Shown piece after piece: positions 29,667 to 40,341 of a stretch of DNA of 64,000 nt (positions are counted from its first letter, which is position 1; the number at the start of each line of letters is the position of its first letter). This stretch comes from Xenorhabdus griffiniae (lineage in GTDB: Bacteria; Pseudomonadota; Gammaproteobacteria; Enterobacterales; Enterobacteriaceae). The DNA lies in assembly GCF_037265215.1 (NCBI RefSeq), contig NZ_CP147737.1, positions 3,318,001 to 3,382,000 on the forward strand, given 5' to 3'. Both the position numbers and the translations under genes were made by a program. Under the pieces are notes generated by a model, which was not told the origin of the DNA, did not search any database, and saw only the letters and a program-made list of their open reading frames with translations.

Positions 29667-30332
29667 TAGTTTAAGCGCAGCAATTTCCATCAGGCGGCGT
29701 TTTATTCAGGCGGTGGGGCGTCAACACTCTTCTGGGTTACTGTGTTTCCCGAATTATAAGCAAGTGATGCAATATTCGCCGTATGATCTCCGTCAGTGTG
29801 GTTTTTCTGTGGGTAAAGCCAATGCCTTATTGCATGTTTGTCAACTGATTAACTCAGGGGATTTGGAACTCAATATTCCAGAAAGAGAAAATGCAATAAA
29901 ACAACTGACAGAGAGTTTGCTTGCTATCAAAGGCATCGGCATGTGGACAGTGAATTATGCTTTGCTACGGGGATTCAATTATCTGGATGGCTCACTACAT
30001 GGTGATGTAGCTGTCAGACGTAATCTCCAATATTTGCTCAATCAGGAAGACAAAGTGAGTGCGGAACAGGCGGAAAAATGGTTGGCAGATTTTTCTCCCT
30101 GGAAAGCGTTGGTGGGCGCTCATTTATGGCAACAGCAATCCAGTAGTGGATATTAATACCGTTCTAACTTCTTTGACTGGCAAGATAAAATTGAATCAAG
30201 GTTTCAGACGGTATCCGGTAGAAAAATGGTGAGTGAAAGGACAGTGCGGATGAAATTGTTCCTTGATGCTTTTCTTGATGAGATTGAACTAGCAGATTGA
30301 GGTATTGGGTATAATAGGCGGAATTTTTATAA

Positions 30333-30857
<525 letters not shown>

Positions 30858-30861
30858 TCAA

Positions 30862-32394
30862 TTAGGGCTTAATGGTTGTTTCAGATTGCGTCGGTGTTTT
30901 ATTCTCTGCCGCTTTTTCGTGAGATTCAGCGTTATTGCCTGTTATTTTGTCATTTTCAGCTTGGGGAGGAGTGATAGTCGTATCCGTTGCCACTTCACTC
31001 CCTTCCACTTTCTCGCGGTTGGCTTTTGCTCTAAGGTATCCCTCCAGGCTCAAATAGTAACGCCGAATATTTTCAACGTAGCGATAAGCTTCATAGCCAC
31101 GGGCATAACCATATGTTGTATTGGCGTAATATTTTTTCTTGCTGAGCAGGGGAAGACGCGTTTTAACATCCAGCCAACTGTCTGGATTACCTTTTTGCGC
31201 AGCGGTTAACTTACGGGCATCAAGAAGGTGGCCATACCCCATGTTGTAAGCAGCAAGGGCAAACCAAATGCGCTCATCTTCAGGAATGGTTTTTGGCAAA
31301 CGCTCCATCAGGTAGTTCAGATAAGCCATTCCTCCTTTTACACTCTCTTCTGGATCCAGTCGATCATGAATTCCAGCCCATTCTGCTGTTGGGCGGGTGA
31401 GCATCATTAATCCACGAACACCAGTCGGTGAAGTGGCTTGTGGGTCCCAATGTGATTCTTGCCATGCAATGGCAGCCACCAATTGCCAATCAAGCGATCC
31501 CGCGTATTGTTGAAAAATTGGCTGATAGGTTGGTAAGAGCTTATTGATGGCACGAATAAATGAAATAGTGTCGAAATAATCGAATGAACCGACATGACTG
31601 AAATATTTTTCTTGTAGCCGCGACATAATGCCGTTTTCAGTCAACATACTGAAGAAATCGAGCATAGCGGAGTAGAGGCTATAATCGCCATTGCGTTTTA
31701 AATACCAGGTTAAAGGACTTTCTTCACTGACATCAAAAGCAACTGCCAGATTGGGATGAATACGCTGCTGCAAGGCTAAACTAAGGGAGTCACTGATGGT
31801 ATAGTCGATTTTTCCCTCGGAAAGTTGTTCGAGCAATTGTTGTGTATTTTCGCGCGGTGTTTCTTCCCAACTTAATTCAGGATAAGACTTTTCTTTCCAC
31901 TTTCTCAGCTCGCTTACATGGGCTGAGCCTGCCGTGACGATGAGTTTACCTTTTAGATCGCCAAACGAACGTGGCCGTGCCTCCCCCTTGCGATAAACCA
32001 GTTGTTGTATGACAGAAGCGTAGGCAGGGCCAGTGCGTGTTTGGTCCAGCCTATCTTTATTGTAGATAAGACCGGCAGCCAGGAAATCGGCTTTATCGTT
32101 TTCCAAATCGTCAAACAGTTGCTTAATGTTGGGACGAAACTTAATCACAAGTTTAACCCCCAGATAATCGGCAAACCGCTTGACTAACTCATAGTCGAAT
32201 CCTGTCGGTTCGTTTTTACTGTTAAGAGAGAGTAGAGGAGAGCTAATAGTGCTAACCCGCAGCTCTCCTCGTGCCAGAATTTTGTTTATCTGCTCCTGCT
32301 GTTTATTCGGCCAATTGATATTAAGGCCGATGATAGCAGCAGAAAGGAGCGTGATAATTACGATAACAAAGTAATTTATTTTTATGTTATTCAA
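30862..32394 (-). CDS. mltF: Membrane-bound lytic murein transglycosylase F
   Basis: The N-terminal half is a periplasmic solute-binding-like domain ([29 protein letters not shown]). The C-terminal half is the lytic transglycosylase domain, with catalytic Glu in [23 protein letters not shown]. MltF cleaves peptidoglycan at the outer membrane. The start is uncertain: a TTG at 32394 gives 510 residues and places the hydrophobic signal segment at the N-terminus, while the first ATG at 32517 would add 41 atypical residues. The C-terminal tail is low-complexity and Glu/Thr-rich. Confidence 0.9.
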   Translation of the reverse strand: MNNIKINYFVIVIITLLSAAIIGLNINWPNKQQEQINKILARGELRVSTISSPLLSLNSKNEPTGFDYELVKRFADYLGVKLVIKFRPNIKQLFDDLENDKADFLAAGLIYNKDRLDQTRTGPAYASVIQQLVYRKGEARPRSFGDLKGKLIVTAGSAHVSELRKWKEKSYPELSWEETPRENTQQLLEQLSEGKIDYTISDSLSLALQQRIHPNLAVAFDVSEESPLTWYLKRNGDYSLYSAMLDFFSMLTENGIMSRLQEKYFSHVGSFDYFDTISFIRAINKLLPTYQPIFQQYAGSLDWQLVAAIAWQESHWDPQATSPTGVRGLMMLTRPTAEWAGIHDRLDPEESVKGGMAYLNYLMERLPKTIPEDERIWFALAAYNMGYGHLLDARKLTAAQKGNPDSWLDVKTRLPLLSKKKYYANTTYGYARGYEAYRYVENIRRYYLSLEGYLRAKANREKVEGSEVATDTTITPPQAENDKITGNNAESHEKAAENKTPTQSETTIKP

Positions 32395-32559
32395 ATAGTT
32401 ATCTCTTTTCAGAACGATTTGAAACCGTATGAAGTACAAGATAATAGCATGGTTAAATTTCCAGTAATTGAGAATTTTGCGTAACAAAAGGGAGATGTGC
32501 AACCCTATTGAACCCATTTTGGTATTTTATTGAGTGTATTGCTGGGTGGATAAATCACC

Positions 32560-32575
32560 ACGCAAACGGTTTCGT
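32560..32575 (+). promoter_or_regulatory. PurR box upstream of purL
   Basis: ACGCAAACGGTTTCGT matches the PurR operator consensus at 14 of 16 positions and, as I remember it, the E. coli purL operator itself. It lies 85 bp before the purL start. Confidence 0.85.
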
Positions 32576-32660
32576 CAGAGGAAACATTCCTCTATAATGC
32601 TTGCAGTTTCCCCTGAGGCATCAGTCAGGCTTTGCGTCTAAGATGAGAGAACCTATTATT

Positions 32661-35600
32661 ATGGAAATTCTGCGTGGCTCACCCGCTTTATCGGCATTTC
32701 GTATCACTAAGCTCCTTTCCCAGTGTCAAGATCAACATCTCCCTGTTACCGACATTTATGCAGAATATGTGCATTTTGCCGAAGTTAATACCCCAATCAC
32801 AGAAGATGAGCGAGAGAAATTAAATAAGCTATTAAAATATGGCCCCTCTTTGGCTGAATTGGAGCCTAAAGGACAACTTATATTAGTCACTCCGCGTCCT
32901 GGCACGATATCCCCTTGGTCATCAAAAGCGACAGACATTGCCCACAATTGTGGACTGAAGCAGATTGTCCGTTTAGAAAGGGGAATTGCCTATTATATTC
33001 AGAGTATTGGCATGGATGACGGGCAGTGGCAAACATTGTCGGCATTATTGCATGATCGCATGATGGAAAGTGTGTTCACTCAGTTTGAACAAGCTGAAGT
33101 CCTGTTTTCTCACCAACAACCTGCACCGTTAAAACAGATTGATATCTTGCAATTGGGGCGGGCAGCATTGGAGTCGGCAAATATTGAATTAGGGCTGGCT
33201 CTGGCTACCGATGAAATTGATTATCTAATGAGCGCTTTTCAGGCGTTGGGGCGCAATCCAACAGATGTTGAGCTGTATATGTTTGCTCAGGCAAATTCTG
33301 AGCATTGTCGCCACAAAATTTTCAACGCTGATTGGGTTATTAATGGTCAGGCTCAACCCAAGTCTTTGTTCAAAATGATCAAAAACACGTTTGAACAAAC
33401 GCCGGATTACGTGCTTTCTGCTTATAAAGATAACGCAGCGGTTATGGAAGGCTCTAATGTTGGCCGCTTTTTCCCTGACTCCACCGGTGCTTATGACTAC
33501 CATCAAGAGCCAGCCCATATCTTAATGAAAGTAGAAACTCATAACCATCCAACCGCGATTTCGCCTTGGCCTGGCGCAGCAACGGGCTCAGGTGGTGAAA
33601 TTCGTGATGAAGGTGCAACCGGACGAGGAGCCAAACCGAAAGCTGGGCTGGTCGGTTTTTCAGTTTCAAACTTGAGAATTCCTGGGTTTGAACAACCGTG
33701 GGAAGCGGATTTTGGTAAACCTGATCGGATTGTCAGTGCATTAGACATCATGCTGGAAGGTCCATTAGGCGGTGCAGCGTTTAATAATGAATTTGGGCGG
33801 CCAGCATTGGCTGGGTATTTCAGAACCTATGAAGAAAAAGTCTGTTCCCATAATGGTACAGAATTGCGTGGTTATCATAAGCCCATCATGTTGGCAGGCG
33901 GGATCGGCAATATCCGTGAAGAACATATCCAAAAAGGGGAAATTTCGGTCGGCGCAAAACTGATTGTGTTGGGTGGGCCAAGTATGAATATCGGCTTAGG
34001 GGGCGGTGCGGCATCTTCAATGACATCAGGTCAGTCTGATGCTGATTTGGATTTTGCCTCTGTGCAGCGTGACAATGCTGAAATGGAGCGTCGTTGCCAG
34101 GAAGTTATCGACAGTTGCTGGCAATTGGGGGATAAGAATCCGATTTTATTTATCCATGACGTTGGGGCTGGTGGTTTGTCAAATGCCATGCCTGAATTGG
34201 TCAGTGATGGTGGTCGAGGCGGGCGTTTTGAGTTACGCAATATCCTTAACGATGAACCTGGTATGAGCCCATTGCAGTTATGGTGCAATGAATCCCAGGA
34301 GCGTTATGTTTTAGCGGTAGCACCAGAGCAGTTAGCTCTGTTTGAAGCAATATGCCGTCGTGAACGTGCGCCTTACGCTGTGATTGGGGAAGCCACGGAA
34401 GAGCGACATTTACTGTTGAATGACAACCATTTTAATAATCAGCCAATCGATATGCCGCTGGATGTCTTGCTCGGTAAGACACCAAAGATGGTGAAAAATG
34501 TGCAGGTCTTGCAAGCGCAAGGGCAAGGTTTGGATCGCAAGGGTATTGATCTCGCAGAAGCGGTAAAACGCGTCTTGCATTTGCCCGCTGTAGCGGAAAA
34601 AACATTCCTGATTACGATTGGGGATCGCTCCATCACCGGTATGGTTGCCCGTGACCAAATGGTTGGCCCTTGGCAAATTCCAGTCGCAGATTGTGCTGTT
34701 ACTACCGCCAGTTTGGACAGCTATTATGGCGAAGCCATGTCAATAGGCGAGCGAGCGCCGATTGCATTGTTGGACTTTGCGGCATCGGCGCGTATGGCGG
34801 TGGGTGAAGCTCTGACCAATATTGCTTCCGCCTATGTCCAGGATCTGAAACGCGTGAAGTTATCAGCTAACTGGATGTCGGCATCAGGCCATGCTGGTGA
34901 AGATGCGGGTTTATATGCCGCCGTCAAAGCGGTGGGTGAGGAGCTGTGTCCCGCTTTAGGATTGACTATTCCCGTTGGCAAGGATTCGATGTCAATGAAA
35001 ACCCGCTGGCGTCAAAATGGGGAAGAGCGTGAAATGACTTCACCACTTTCATTGGTTATCAGTGCCTTCGGACGAGTAGAAGATGTGCGCCGTACCGTGA
35101 CGCCAGAGTTATCTACTGAAGATGACAATGCGTTGTTGCTGATCGATCTGGGTAAAGGACAAAATGCGCTGGGTGGAACAGCATTGGCGCAGGTTTATCG
35201 CCAACTGGGGGATAAAACCGCAGATGTTCGCAATGTCGAGCAATTAGCGGGCTTCTTTAATGCGATCCAGCATTTGATTTCAGAACAAAAATTGTTGGCT
35301 TACCATGATCGTTCGGATGGTGGGCTATTAGTGACATTAGCGGAAATGGCTTTTGCTGGTCATTGCGGCTTGCATACCGATATCAGTGCATTTGATGAAG
35401 ATATCTTGGCCGCATTATTTAATGAAGAGCTGGGTGCGGTGATCCAAATTCGTGAGACTGACAGGGTGCAAATTGAAAACCTGTTGGCAGATTATGGATT
35501 AAATGAATGTGTGCACTATTTAGGTAAAGCCCAGGCGGGCGATGATTTTGTGATTTCCAGTGGCAATATGGAAGTTTATCGTCAGAAGCGCAGCACATTG

Positions 35601-36545
35601 CGCTTATGGTGGGCAGAAACAACGTGGCAAATGCAGCGTCTGCGTGATAACCCAGAGTGCGCAGATCAAGAACATCAGGCAAAACAGGATGTGGCTGATC
35701 CGGGCTTGAATGTAGAATTAACCTTCAACCCTGCGGAAGATATTGCTGCTTGTTATATTGCAAAACAAGTGCGTCCGCGCGTTGCTGTATTGCGTGAGCA
35801 GGGCGTTAATTCCCATGTTGAGATGGCGGCGGCATTCCACCGAGCGGGCTTTGAGGCGGTGGATGTTCATATGAGTGACTTATTGGCGGGGCGGATCACA
35901 TTAGATCAATTCCAAACATTGGTTGCCTGCGGTGGCTTCTCATATGGGGATGTGCTTGGTGCAGGTGAAGGCTGGGCGAAATCCATTCTGTTTAATCCAC
36001 GGGTACGTGATGATTTTGCGAGTTTCTTCGCAAGGCCGGATACCTTAGCACTTGGTGTATGTAACGGGTGTCAGATGATGTCCAATTTGCATGAATTGAT
36101 CCCTGGCACGGAACACTGGCCGCGCTTTGTCCGTAACCGTTCAGAACGCTATGAAGCCCGCTTTAGCTTAGTGGAAGTGGCAAACAGCCCTTCATTGTTC
36201 CTGAAAGATATGGCCGGTTCGCGCTTGCCGATCGCAGTGGCTCATGGTGAAGGGCAGGTGGAATTCAGAAACGACCTGAGTTTGATGGAACTTGAAAAGT
36301 ATCAGCAAGTCGCATTGCGTTTTGTGGATAACTACGGTTCAGTGACAGAAAACTATCCGGCAAACCCGAATGGTTCTGTGAACGGCATTACTTCTGTGAC
36401 CAACCTTGACGGCAGAGTCACCGTGATGATGCCTCATCCTGAGAGGGTATACCGCACAGTTAGCAACTCCTGGCATCCTAAGGAGTGGGGAGAAGATAGC
36501 CCGTGGATGCGAATTTTCCGTAATGCGCGCAAACAGCTAGGTTAA
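32661..36545 (+). CDS. purL: Phosphoribosylformylglycinamidine synthase
   Basis: The ATG at 32661 ([19 protein letters not shown]) gives 1294 residues (E. coli 1295). The large single-chain enzyme has the FGAM synthase core ([20 protein letters not shown]) and a C-terminal glutaminase with nucleophile Cys in [10 protein letters not shown]. It catalyses step four of purine synthesis, converting FGAR to FGAM with glutamine and ATP. Control by PurR is expected from the operator upstream. Confidence 0.98.
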   Translation: MEILRGSPALSAFRITKLLSQCQDQHLPVTDIYAEYVHFAEVNTPITEDEREKLNKLLKYGPSLAELEPKGQLILVTPRPGTISPWSSKATDIAHNCGLKQIVRLERGIAYYIQSIGMDDGQWQTLSALLHDRMMESVFTQFEQAEVLFSHQQPAPLKQIDILQLGRAALESANIELGLALATDEIDYLMSAFQALGRNPTDVELYMFAQANSEHCRHKIFNADWVINGQAQPKSLFKMIKNTFEQTPDYVLSAYKDNAAVMEGSNVGRFFPDSTGAYDYHQEPAHILMKVETHNHPTAISPWPGAATGSGGEIRDEGATGRGAKPKAGLVGFSVSNLRIPGFEQPWEADFGKPDRIVSALDIMLEGPLGGAAFNNEFGRPALAGYFRTYEEKVCSHNGTELRGYHKPIMLAGGIGNIREEHIQKGEISVGAKLIVLGGPSMNIGLGGGAASSMTSGQSDADLDFASVQRDNAEMERRCQEVIDSCWQLGDKNPILFIHDVGAGGLSNAMPELVSDGGRGGRFELRNILNDEPGMSPLQLWCNESQERYVLAVAPEQLALFEAICRRERAPYAVIGEATEERHLLLNDNHFNNQPIDMPLDVLLGKTPKMVKNVQVLQAQGQGLDRKGIDLAEAVKRVLHLPAVAEKTFLITIGDRSITGMVARDQMVGPWQIPVADCAVTTASLDSYYGEAMSIGERAPIALLDFAASARMAVGEALTNIASAYVQDLKRVKLSANWMSASGHAGEDAGLYAAVKAVGEELCPALGLTIPVGKDSMSMKTRWRQNGEEREMTSPLSLVISAFGRVEDVRRTVTPELSTEDDNALLLIDLGKGQNALGGTALAQVYRQLGDKTADVRNVEQLAGFFNAIQHLISEQKLLAYHDRSDGGLLVTLAEMAFAGHCGLHTDISAFDEDILAALFNEELGAVIQIRETDRVQIENLLADYGLNECVHYLGKAQAGDDFVISSGNMEVYRQKRSTLRLWWAETTWQMQRLRDNPECADQEHQAKQDVADPGLNVELTFNPAEDIAACYIAKQVRPRVAVLREQGVNSHVEMAAAFHRAGFEAVDVHMSDLLAGRITLDQFQTLVACGGFSYGDVLGAGEGWAKSILFNPRVRDDFASFFARPDTLALGVCNGCQMMSNLHELIPGTEHWPRFVRNRSERYEARFSLVEVANSPSLFLKDMAGSRLPIAVAHGEGQVEFRNDLSLMELEKYQQVALRFVDNYGSVTENYPANPNGSVNGITSVTNLDGRVTVMMPHPERVYRTVSNSWHPKEWGEDSPWMRIFRNARKQLG

Positions 36546-36549
36546 CGGT

Positions 36550-36580
36550 AAAGGCCCTGATGCATTTTCAGGGCCTTATT
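36550..36580 (+). terminator. Rho-independent terminator of purL
   Basis: AAGGCCCTGA and TCAGGGCCTT form a perfect 10-bp stem with a 7-base loop just after purL. Confidence 0.85.
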
Positions 36581-36598
36581 GAATACAGAAAATTCTTG

Positions 36599-36702
36599 CT
36601 AAATAGGTTTTCATAATACTGAAAGTATCAGATGTTGGAGTTTCTTACCCCGCGAGGCGTGCGGGGTAAGGAATGTTCCTATCATTTTGAAACGCTATTT
36701 AG
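36599..36702. repeat. Small inverted-repeat element, family 1 copy C (104 bp)
   Basis: It runs from CTAAATAGG to CGCTATTTAG in the same orientation as copy A. With copy D at 39417 (opposite orientation) it frames the hcp cassette. Between this element and the hcp start at 37153 is about 450 bp of very AT-rich DNA in which I see no gene or clear signal, apart from a possible 27-codon hydrophobic frame at 36777. Confidence 0.87.
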
Positions 36703-37152
36703 GTAGGGGAGCCGTAGAGCCGGAATCTCGTCCTGACTGAATAGTTTGATATTAGTAATATAGGCTATGAGATAAAATGATATTTTTAGTTATTAATTTG
36801 ATGCTCATGCTATGTATTTTAATAATAACCTATCAATCAAAAAACATTGGACGGTTCTAAATCATCATAAATTAATGATAAATTCATCGGTATTTTTGTT
36901 TTAAATTAACATTATGTTTTGTGTTGGTCAATTGATTGAATGTGTGCTTCATATTTTATAATTGATATGATTTTTATCATATGTTTTAAAGATGTATCTT
37001 TGTTCTTCTCTCTCTTTTAATTTTATTTATTCAATGATATATTCAACTTTATTGAAGAATTTTTGCCAAATCTACATGTGAAGATTTGGCAGGATATTTC
37101 TTTTAATAAGAAATAAATGTTTTTTCGTTTACTAATGGAGAATATATTAGAA

Positions 37153-37632
37153 ATGGCAAATGTTATTTACTTAGAAATTAATGGGGATAATCAAGGGTTG
37201 ATATCACAAGGATGCTCTACTATAGATTCCATCTGTAATAAATATCAAAAAGGACATGAAAATGAAATTTTGGTTTATGAATTCTCATCCGATATGTCAA
37301 GAGATCAAAATGTCAATTATCAACCTATTGACATTAGAAAACCAATTGATAAGTCATCTCCTTTATTATCTCAAGCCTTAACTAAAAATGAAAAGTTGAC
37401 ATGTATTTTCCATTTCTATAGGACATCAATGCAAGGTGGGTTGGAACTTTATTACAAAGTAAAACTGACAGGAGCTACATTAGTTCGATTAAATTGTTTT
37501 TATCCAAATTCGGTTACTCATAATGATGTTCAGCCACAGGAAAGCGTATCTATAAAATATGAATCGATAACTTGGGAACATGTGATGGCAGGAACCAGTG
37601 CGTACAGCATTTGGGAAGATAGAGTATATTGA
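37153..37632 (+). CDS. hcp: Hcp-family type VI secretion tube protein, orphan cassette copy
   Basis: The start at 37153 (MANVIYLEINGDNQGLISQG) gives 159 residues; an upstream ATG at 37117 would add 12. MANVIYLEINGDNQGLIS and SPLLSQALTKNEKLTCIFHFYR match the Hcp tube-protein fold, as does the C-terminal SIKYESITWEHVMAGTSAYSIWE. Hcp hexamers form the inner tube of T6SS and carry small effectors in their lumen. No T6SS structural genes are nearby, so this is an orphan hcp paired with a cargo gene starting 7 bp downstream of its stop codon. Confidence 0.9.
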   Translation: MANVIYLEINGDNQGLISQGCSTIDSICNKYQKGHENEILVYEFSSDMSRDQNVNYQPIDIRKPIDKSSPLLSQALTKNEKLTCIFHFYRTSMQGGLELYYKVKLTGATLVRLNCFYPNSVTHNDVQPQESVSIKYESITWEHVMAGTSAYSIWEDRVY

Positions 37633-37639
37633 GATTATC

Positions 37640-38488
37640 ATGCCTAAATATATTGTACATACATTAGATGATTTTATTACTTATGAAGCTAAGCTGAGAA
37701 GAACAACTGATCTTGCCGCTCGATATATATTAGATGATCCTGGAGCTAAGGCTAGATATCGTAAAGAAATAAACGATGTAATTGAAGACATAAGAAGAGA
37801 TTATAATAATAATCAGGGAAATATAGAAAAAAAGAGAGAATTAGTTAGAGAGCTTAAGTATGAATACGAAAGTGAAGAGGAAGCATATCAACAAGCTAGG
37901 CGACTTGATTATGGAAAATATAAATTAACAGAAATTTTTGAAGATACGGGAGTAATAAAATATGCTAAAACAACAGGAAAGATTTTAGGTGGTGTAGTTC
38001 AATTTGTCGGTGGACGCTATGTTTTTAACGTTGGAAAGGCTTTAGGCCCAGCAGGTACATATTCAAATATGAGAAGAATAGGTATGCTTGCTATGGCTAC
38101 AGGAGCAAGTAATACAATTGAAGCAATCTCCCCTATTGTATACGAATATACTAATGGGAAGTATGATCTTGGAAATCCTTTAAAAGATCTTACTGAATAT
38201 GCATTTGTAAATTTGGGCGCTAATGAAGGAATGGGAGAATTCTCATATGATATTGTTGACTTTGGGGTAAGTTCATATTTAACTTTTGGGGCATATAGAA
38301 GAGTAAATGCTTCTAAAAGACTTCTTAATAGTTGGATTGATGGTAATTCATCTAATAGATTATATAGGGCTATAAAACAAGATTATAAGCGAAAATGGGA
38401 GACGATGAATAAACCTATGTTTATTTTACAAGGAGAAAATACCATTCGTAAATTTAATTTGATTATAAATGAAGATGAAGGAAAGTGA
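37640..38488 (+). CDS. DUF4225-like putative T6SS (Hcp-linked) effector, 282 aa
   Basis: The ATG at 37640 lies 7 bp past the hcp stop. The N-terminal 110 residues are charged and helical (KRELVRELKYEYESEEEAYQQ). A glycine-rich hydrophobic core follows (KTTGKILGGVVQFVGG, then IGMLAMATGASNTIEAIS). It continues with NPLKDLTEYAFVNLGANEGM and a basic C-terminal QDYKRKWETMNKPMF. This order of motifs matches my memory of DUF4225 proteins, an uncharacterised family often encoded beside Hcp. The hydrophobic core suggests a membrane-acting toxin, but activity is inferred from context only. Confidence 0.72.
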   Translation: MPKYIVHTLDDFITYEAKLRRTTDLAARYILDDPGAKARYRKEINDVIEDIRRDYNNNQGNIEKKRELVRELKYEYESEEEAYQQARRLDYGKYKLTEIFEDTGVIKYAKTTGKILGGVVQFVGGRYVFNVGKALGPAGTYSNMRRIGMLAMATGASNTIEAISPIVYEYTNGKYDLGNPLKDLTEYAFVNLGANEGMGEFSYDIVDFGVSSYLTFGAYRRVNASKRLLNSWIDGNSSNRLYRAIKQDYKRKWETMNKPMFILQGENTIRKFNLIINEDEGK

Positions 38489-38569
38489 ACCGATGTTTTG
38501 TGTGTTTTATATTTTAACTGTAGATTAACATCGGTTTTTAAATAGGCCATTGCAAAAATGGCCTATAAT

Positions 38570-39364
38570 TTAAAAGATCTTTATCTTGATTTGAAAATAA
38601 GATAATTTGATGCAGGTGATGAGGTTGCAACCTGCGAGTCGATAGTTTGAAACTATAAAAGTTAAAATGCTAAGAGGTAACATAAATATCAAGAAAACAA
38701 TAACAATATAATATAATGCATCAGGATGTTGTATTACGGTGGCTATAAAAACAATAAATATACAGATTAACATTGCTCTTAATGATGAAAAAGAATCATC
38801 GGACATTTTTATTATCCAAGCAAGAAAATTCCCATCAGTTGTTTCTCTTTCAAAGGAGAAATGTCTAATTAAAGTTAATTGTTCTTTAAATGTAAATGTT
38901 TTTATAATTAATTTTCTGAGTTTAGTGTCTTTCTCGATATGGATTTTTTTTCTTTTTTTATTTATCGGTTGACTAGAGTGATGCTCTGAACTAGGTTCGA
39001 AAAATATTCTGTTGGTGAAAGCAAAAAAAAACAGTTTTATCCCTATAGCATAACTGCATCCGATGTTTTTAGCTTGATTTAATATTGCCCAAAAGGAGGA
39101 GGCTAAGTAGATAAAGAAAAGGTAATTGATCCAATGTGCTTTGGAGGGAACCATATATAATGTAATGGCAATTATAATAAAAAATAGAGTAACTCTTTTT
39201 ACAGATGCCAGAGTTTCATAAGCTAACCATTTTATCCAAGCAGTAAAATCGTCGGAAGTTTCATTTTTTATTAATGTAAAGCTTTTGAGTAGGGTAATTT
39301 GCTCTGTAAATGTAAACAGTTTAATGATTGATTTCCTAATTTTTTTGTCATGAGTTAATCGCAT
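38570..39364 (-). CDS. Internally duplicated membrane protein, candidate immunity protein
   Basis: The 264-residue protein consists of two homologous halves. Residues 8-116 begin KIRKSIIKLFTFTEQITLLK and residues 148-256 begin KLRKLIIKTFTFKEQLTLIR. Both carry FxAWI, a double transmembrane hairpin and a late GCxxxxxIKL motif. They are joined by a basic hydrophilic linker (117-147). It is convergent with the DUF4225-like gene and lies inside the same repeat-framed cassette. T6SS membrane toxins are neutralised by membrane immunity proteins, so this is the natural candidate, although opposite orientation is less usual. I recognise no named family. Confidence 0.68.
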   Translation of the reverse strand: MRLTHDKKIRKSIIKLFTFTEQITLLKSFTLIKNETSDDFTAWIKWLAYETLASVKRVTLFFIIIAITLYMVPSKAHWINYLFFIYLASSFWAILNQAKNIGCSYAIGIKLFFFAFTNRIFFEPSSEHHSSQPINKKRKKIHIEKDTKLRKLIIKTFTFKEQLTLIRHFSFERETTDGNFLAWIIKMSDDSFSSLRAMLICIFIVFIATVIQHPDALYYIVIVFLIFMLPLSILTFIVSNYRLAGCNLITCIKLSYFQIKIKIF

Positions 39365-39416
39365 AGCTATCCCAAATTTATCAGATTAAATCGTAATTTG
39401 TTTTTAATTCAGCATA

Positions 39417-39520
39417 ATAAATAGCGTTTCAAAATGATAGGAGTATTCCTTACCCCGCGCGGAGCGCGGGGTAAGGAACGCCAACATCTGATACTCTCAG
39501 TATTATGAAAACCTATTTAT
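39417..39520. repeat. Small inverted-repeat element, family 1 copy D (104 bp)
   Basis: It runs from ATAAATAGCG to CCTATTTAT, the reverse orientation of copy C. It is almost identical to copy B, including the central palindrome GCGCGGAGCGCG, which suggests recent spread. Confidence 0.88.
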
Positions 39521-39728
39521 AATAGAATGAATAGTAGTAGTTACTCAAGTATCACAATTAGATGAACTTAAAAACAGGATTTGGTCACGCATTAAATCCA
39601 TTGATTAGCATACTGACCTCATTTCATCCCTGTGGGGCATCAAGAGATTTATTCGTCTTGTTTTTAAATAAAACTTATTAAGAATTGATAGAAAATAAAT
39701 TAATGTTAAGTTATCGCCATTTTTGCAG

Positions 39729-39746
39729 TGTCTCCATATCGCGACA
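39729..39746. promoter_or_regulatory. GlrR box 1 upstream of glmY
   Basis: TGTCTCCATATCGCGACA fits TGTC-N10-GACA exactly, the established GlrR (QseF) binding pattern. Confidence 0.85.
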
Positions 39747-39760
39747 AAGGCGTTTTTGGG

Positions 39761-39778
39761 TGTCTCAAAAATGAGACA
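39761..39778. promoter_or_regulatory. GlrR box 2 upstream of glmY
   Basis: TGTCTCAAAAATGAGACA fits TGTC-N10-GACA exactly and is itself a near-perfect palindrome. Confidence 0.87.
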
Positions 39779-39823
39779 TTTAATTTGTTGATATTATTTG
39801 AAAAATATTTTTTGATGGTAAAA

Positions 39824-39841
39824 TGTCATAAATAGGCGACA
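39824..39841. promoter_or_regulatory. GlrR box 3 upstream of glmY
   Basis: TGTCATAAATAGGCGACA fits TGTC-N10-GACA exactly, about 105 bp upstream of the sigma-54 promoter. Confidence 0.85.
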
Positions 39842-39915
39842 CTCATGCCTATCAGATATGAATAAATACCAATAAGAAAATGCAATAAATCTGAGATTTT
39901 ATTTATTTTCAATTA

Positions 39916-39928
39916 TATCAATTGGTTA
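39916..39928 (+). promoter_or_regulatory. IHF site between GlrR boxes and the glmY promoter
   Basis: TATCAATTGGTTA matches WATCAA-N4-TTR exactly. An IHF bend between enhancer boxes and a sigma-54 promoter is the known glmY arrangement in E. coli. Confidence 0.6.
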
Positions 39929-39945
39929 AAAATAATTTTGTAAGT

Positions 39946-39961
39946 TGGCATGTAATGTGCA
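39946..39961 (+). promoter_or_regulatory. Sigma-54 promoter of glmY
   Basis: TGGCATGTAATGTGCA carries the invariant GG and GC dinucleotides ten bases apart. Transcription would start about 39972-39973. Confidence 0.85.
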
Positions 39962-39972
39962 TAATACAGAGC

Positions 39973-40195
39973 AGTTGCTCATTCAACTTTTTTATGTCGG
40001 CCCACAATTGGGTGGAAACATGCCACATAAAGCCCGGAATGACGCCAAAGTAAGGTGCCTACCGTCCAACTTAATGATACTCGCCTTCGGGCCTTATCAA
40101 ACACAGGGCGACACGTGGAGTGAGGCACCGCCTACATGTTTACATGAAGGAACTTCACTGGCGGGATGGTAAAAAAAGTTACCGTCCCGCCATCA
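39973..40195 (+). ncRNA. glmY: GlmY small regulatory RNA
   Basis: The RNA begins AGTTGCTCATTCA, resembling the E. coli GlmY 5' end, and has a first stem-loop with ATGTCGGCCCAC... paired to ACATAAAGCC-type sequence. Further on, CATGAAGGAACTTCA leads into a terminal stem pairing 40160-40172 with 40179-40191. Position upstream of glrK, the sigma-54 promoter and the GlrR boxes support the assignment strongly. GlmY protects GlmZ by sequestering RapZ, raising glmS expression. The span is about 220 nt, longer than the roughly 184 nt of E. coli, and the terminal T-run is weak, so the 3' end is approximate. Confidence 0.85.
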
Positions 40196-40341
40196 TTATT
40201 ACAGCCCACCCTGTTTATGTATGCATCCGCATCACTTTCAATGACTCATTGTTTCAATTATCCGTCGTTTTCAACTATTATTCTGACCATTTTCAATAAG
40301 AGAAAAGTCACTGTAGTATCAATGTCATTACAGGTTATGAG

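Larger units (their letters stand above)
28369..30156 (+). pseudogene. alkA: AlkA-type DNA-3-methyladenine glycosylase gene interrupted by an IS element
   Basis: The 5' part (28369-28786, ATG after GGAG) ends ...EALSWAIIGQQI. The 3' part (29669-30156) continues SLSAAISIRRRFIQ and contains the helix-hairpin-helix GIGMWTVNYALLRG with catalytic Asp in HGDVAVRR. Removing the insertion and one copy of the TA duplication joins the parts into one frame of 906 nt (301 residues), with no other lesion. The intact enzyme would excise alkylated purines. The N-terminal 149-residue fragment lacks the catalytic core, so the gene is inactive as it stands. Confidence 0.9.

Noticed and set aside
36777..36860. 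27-codon hydrophobic frame (MIFLVINLMLMLCILIITYQ) before hcp
   Set aside because: Could be a small membrane peptide, but it has no ribosome site and very AT-rich DNA makes such frames common.
39945..40172. 75-codon open frame overlapping the glmY region
   Set aside because: It starts within the sigma-54 promoter and runs through the RNA secondary structure; no ribosome site and no protein-like composition.
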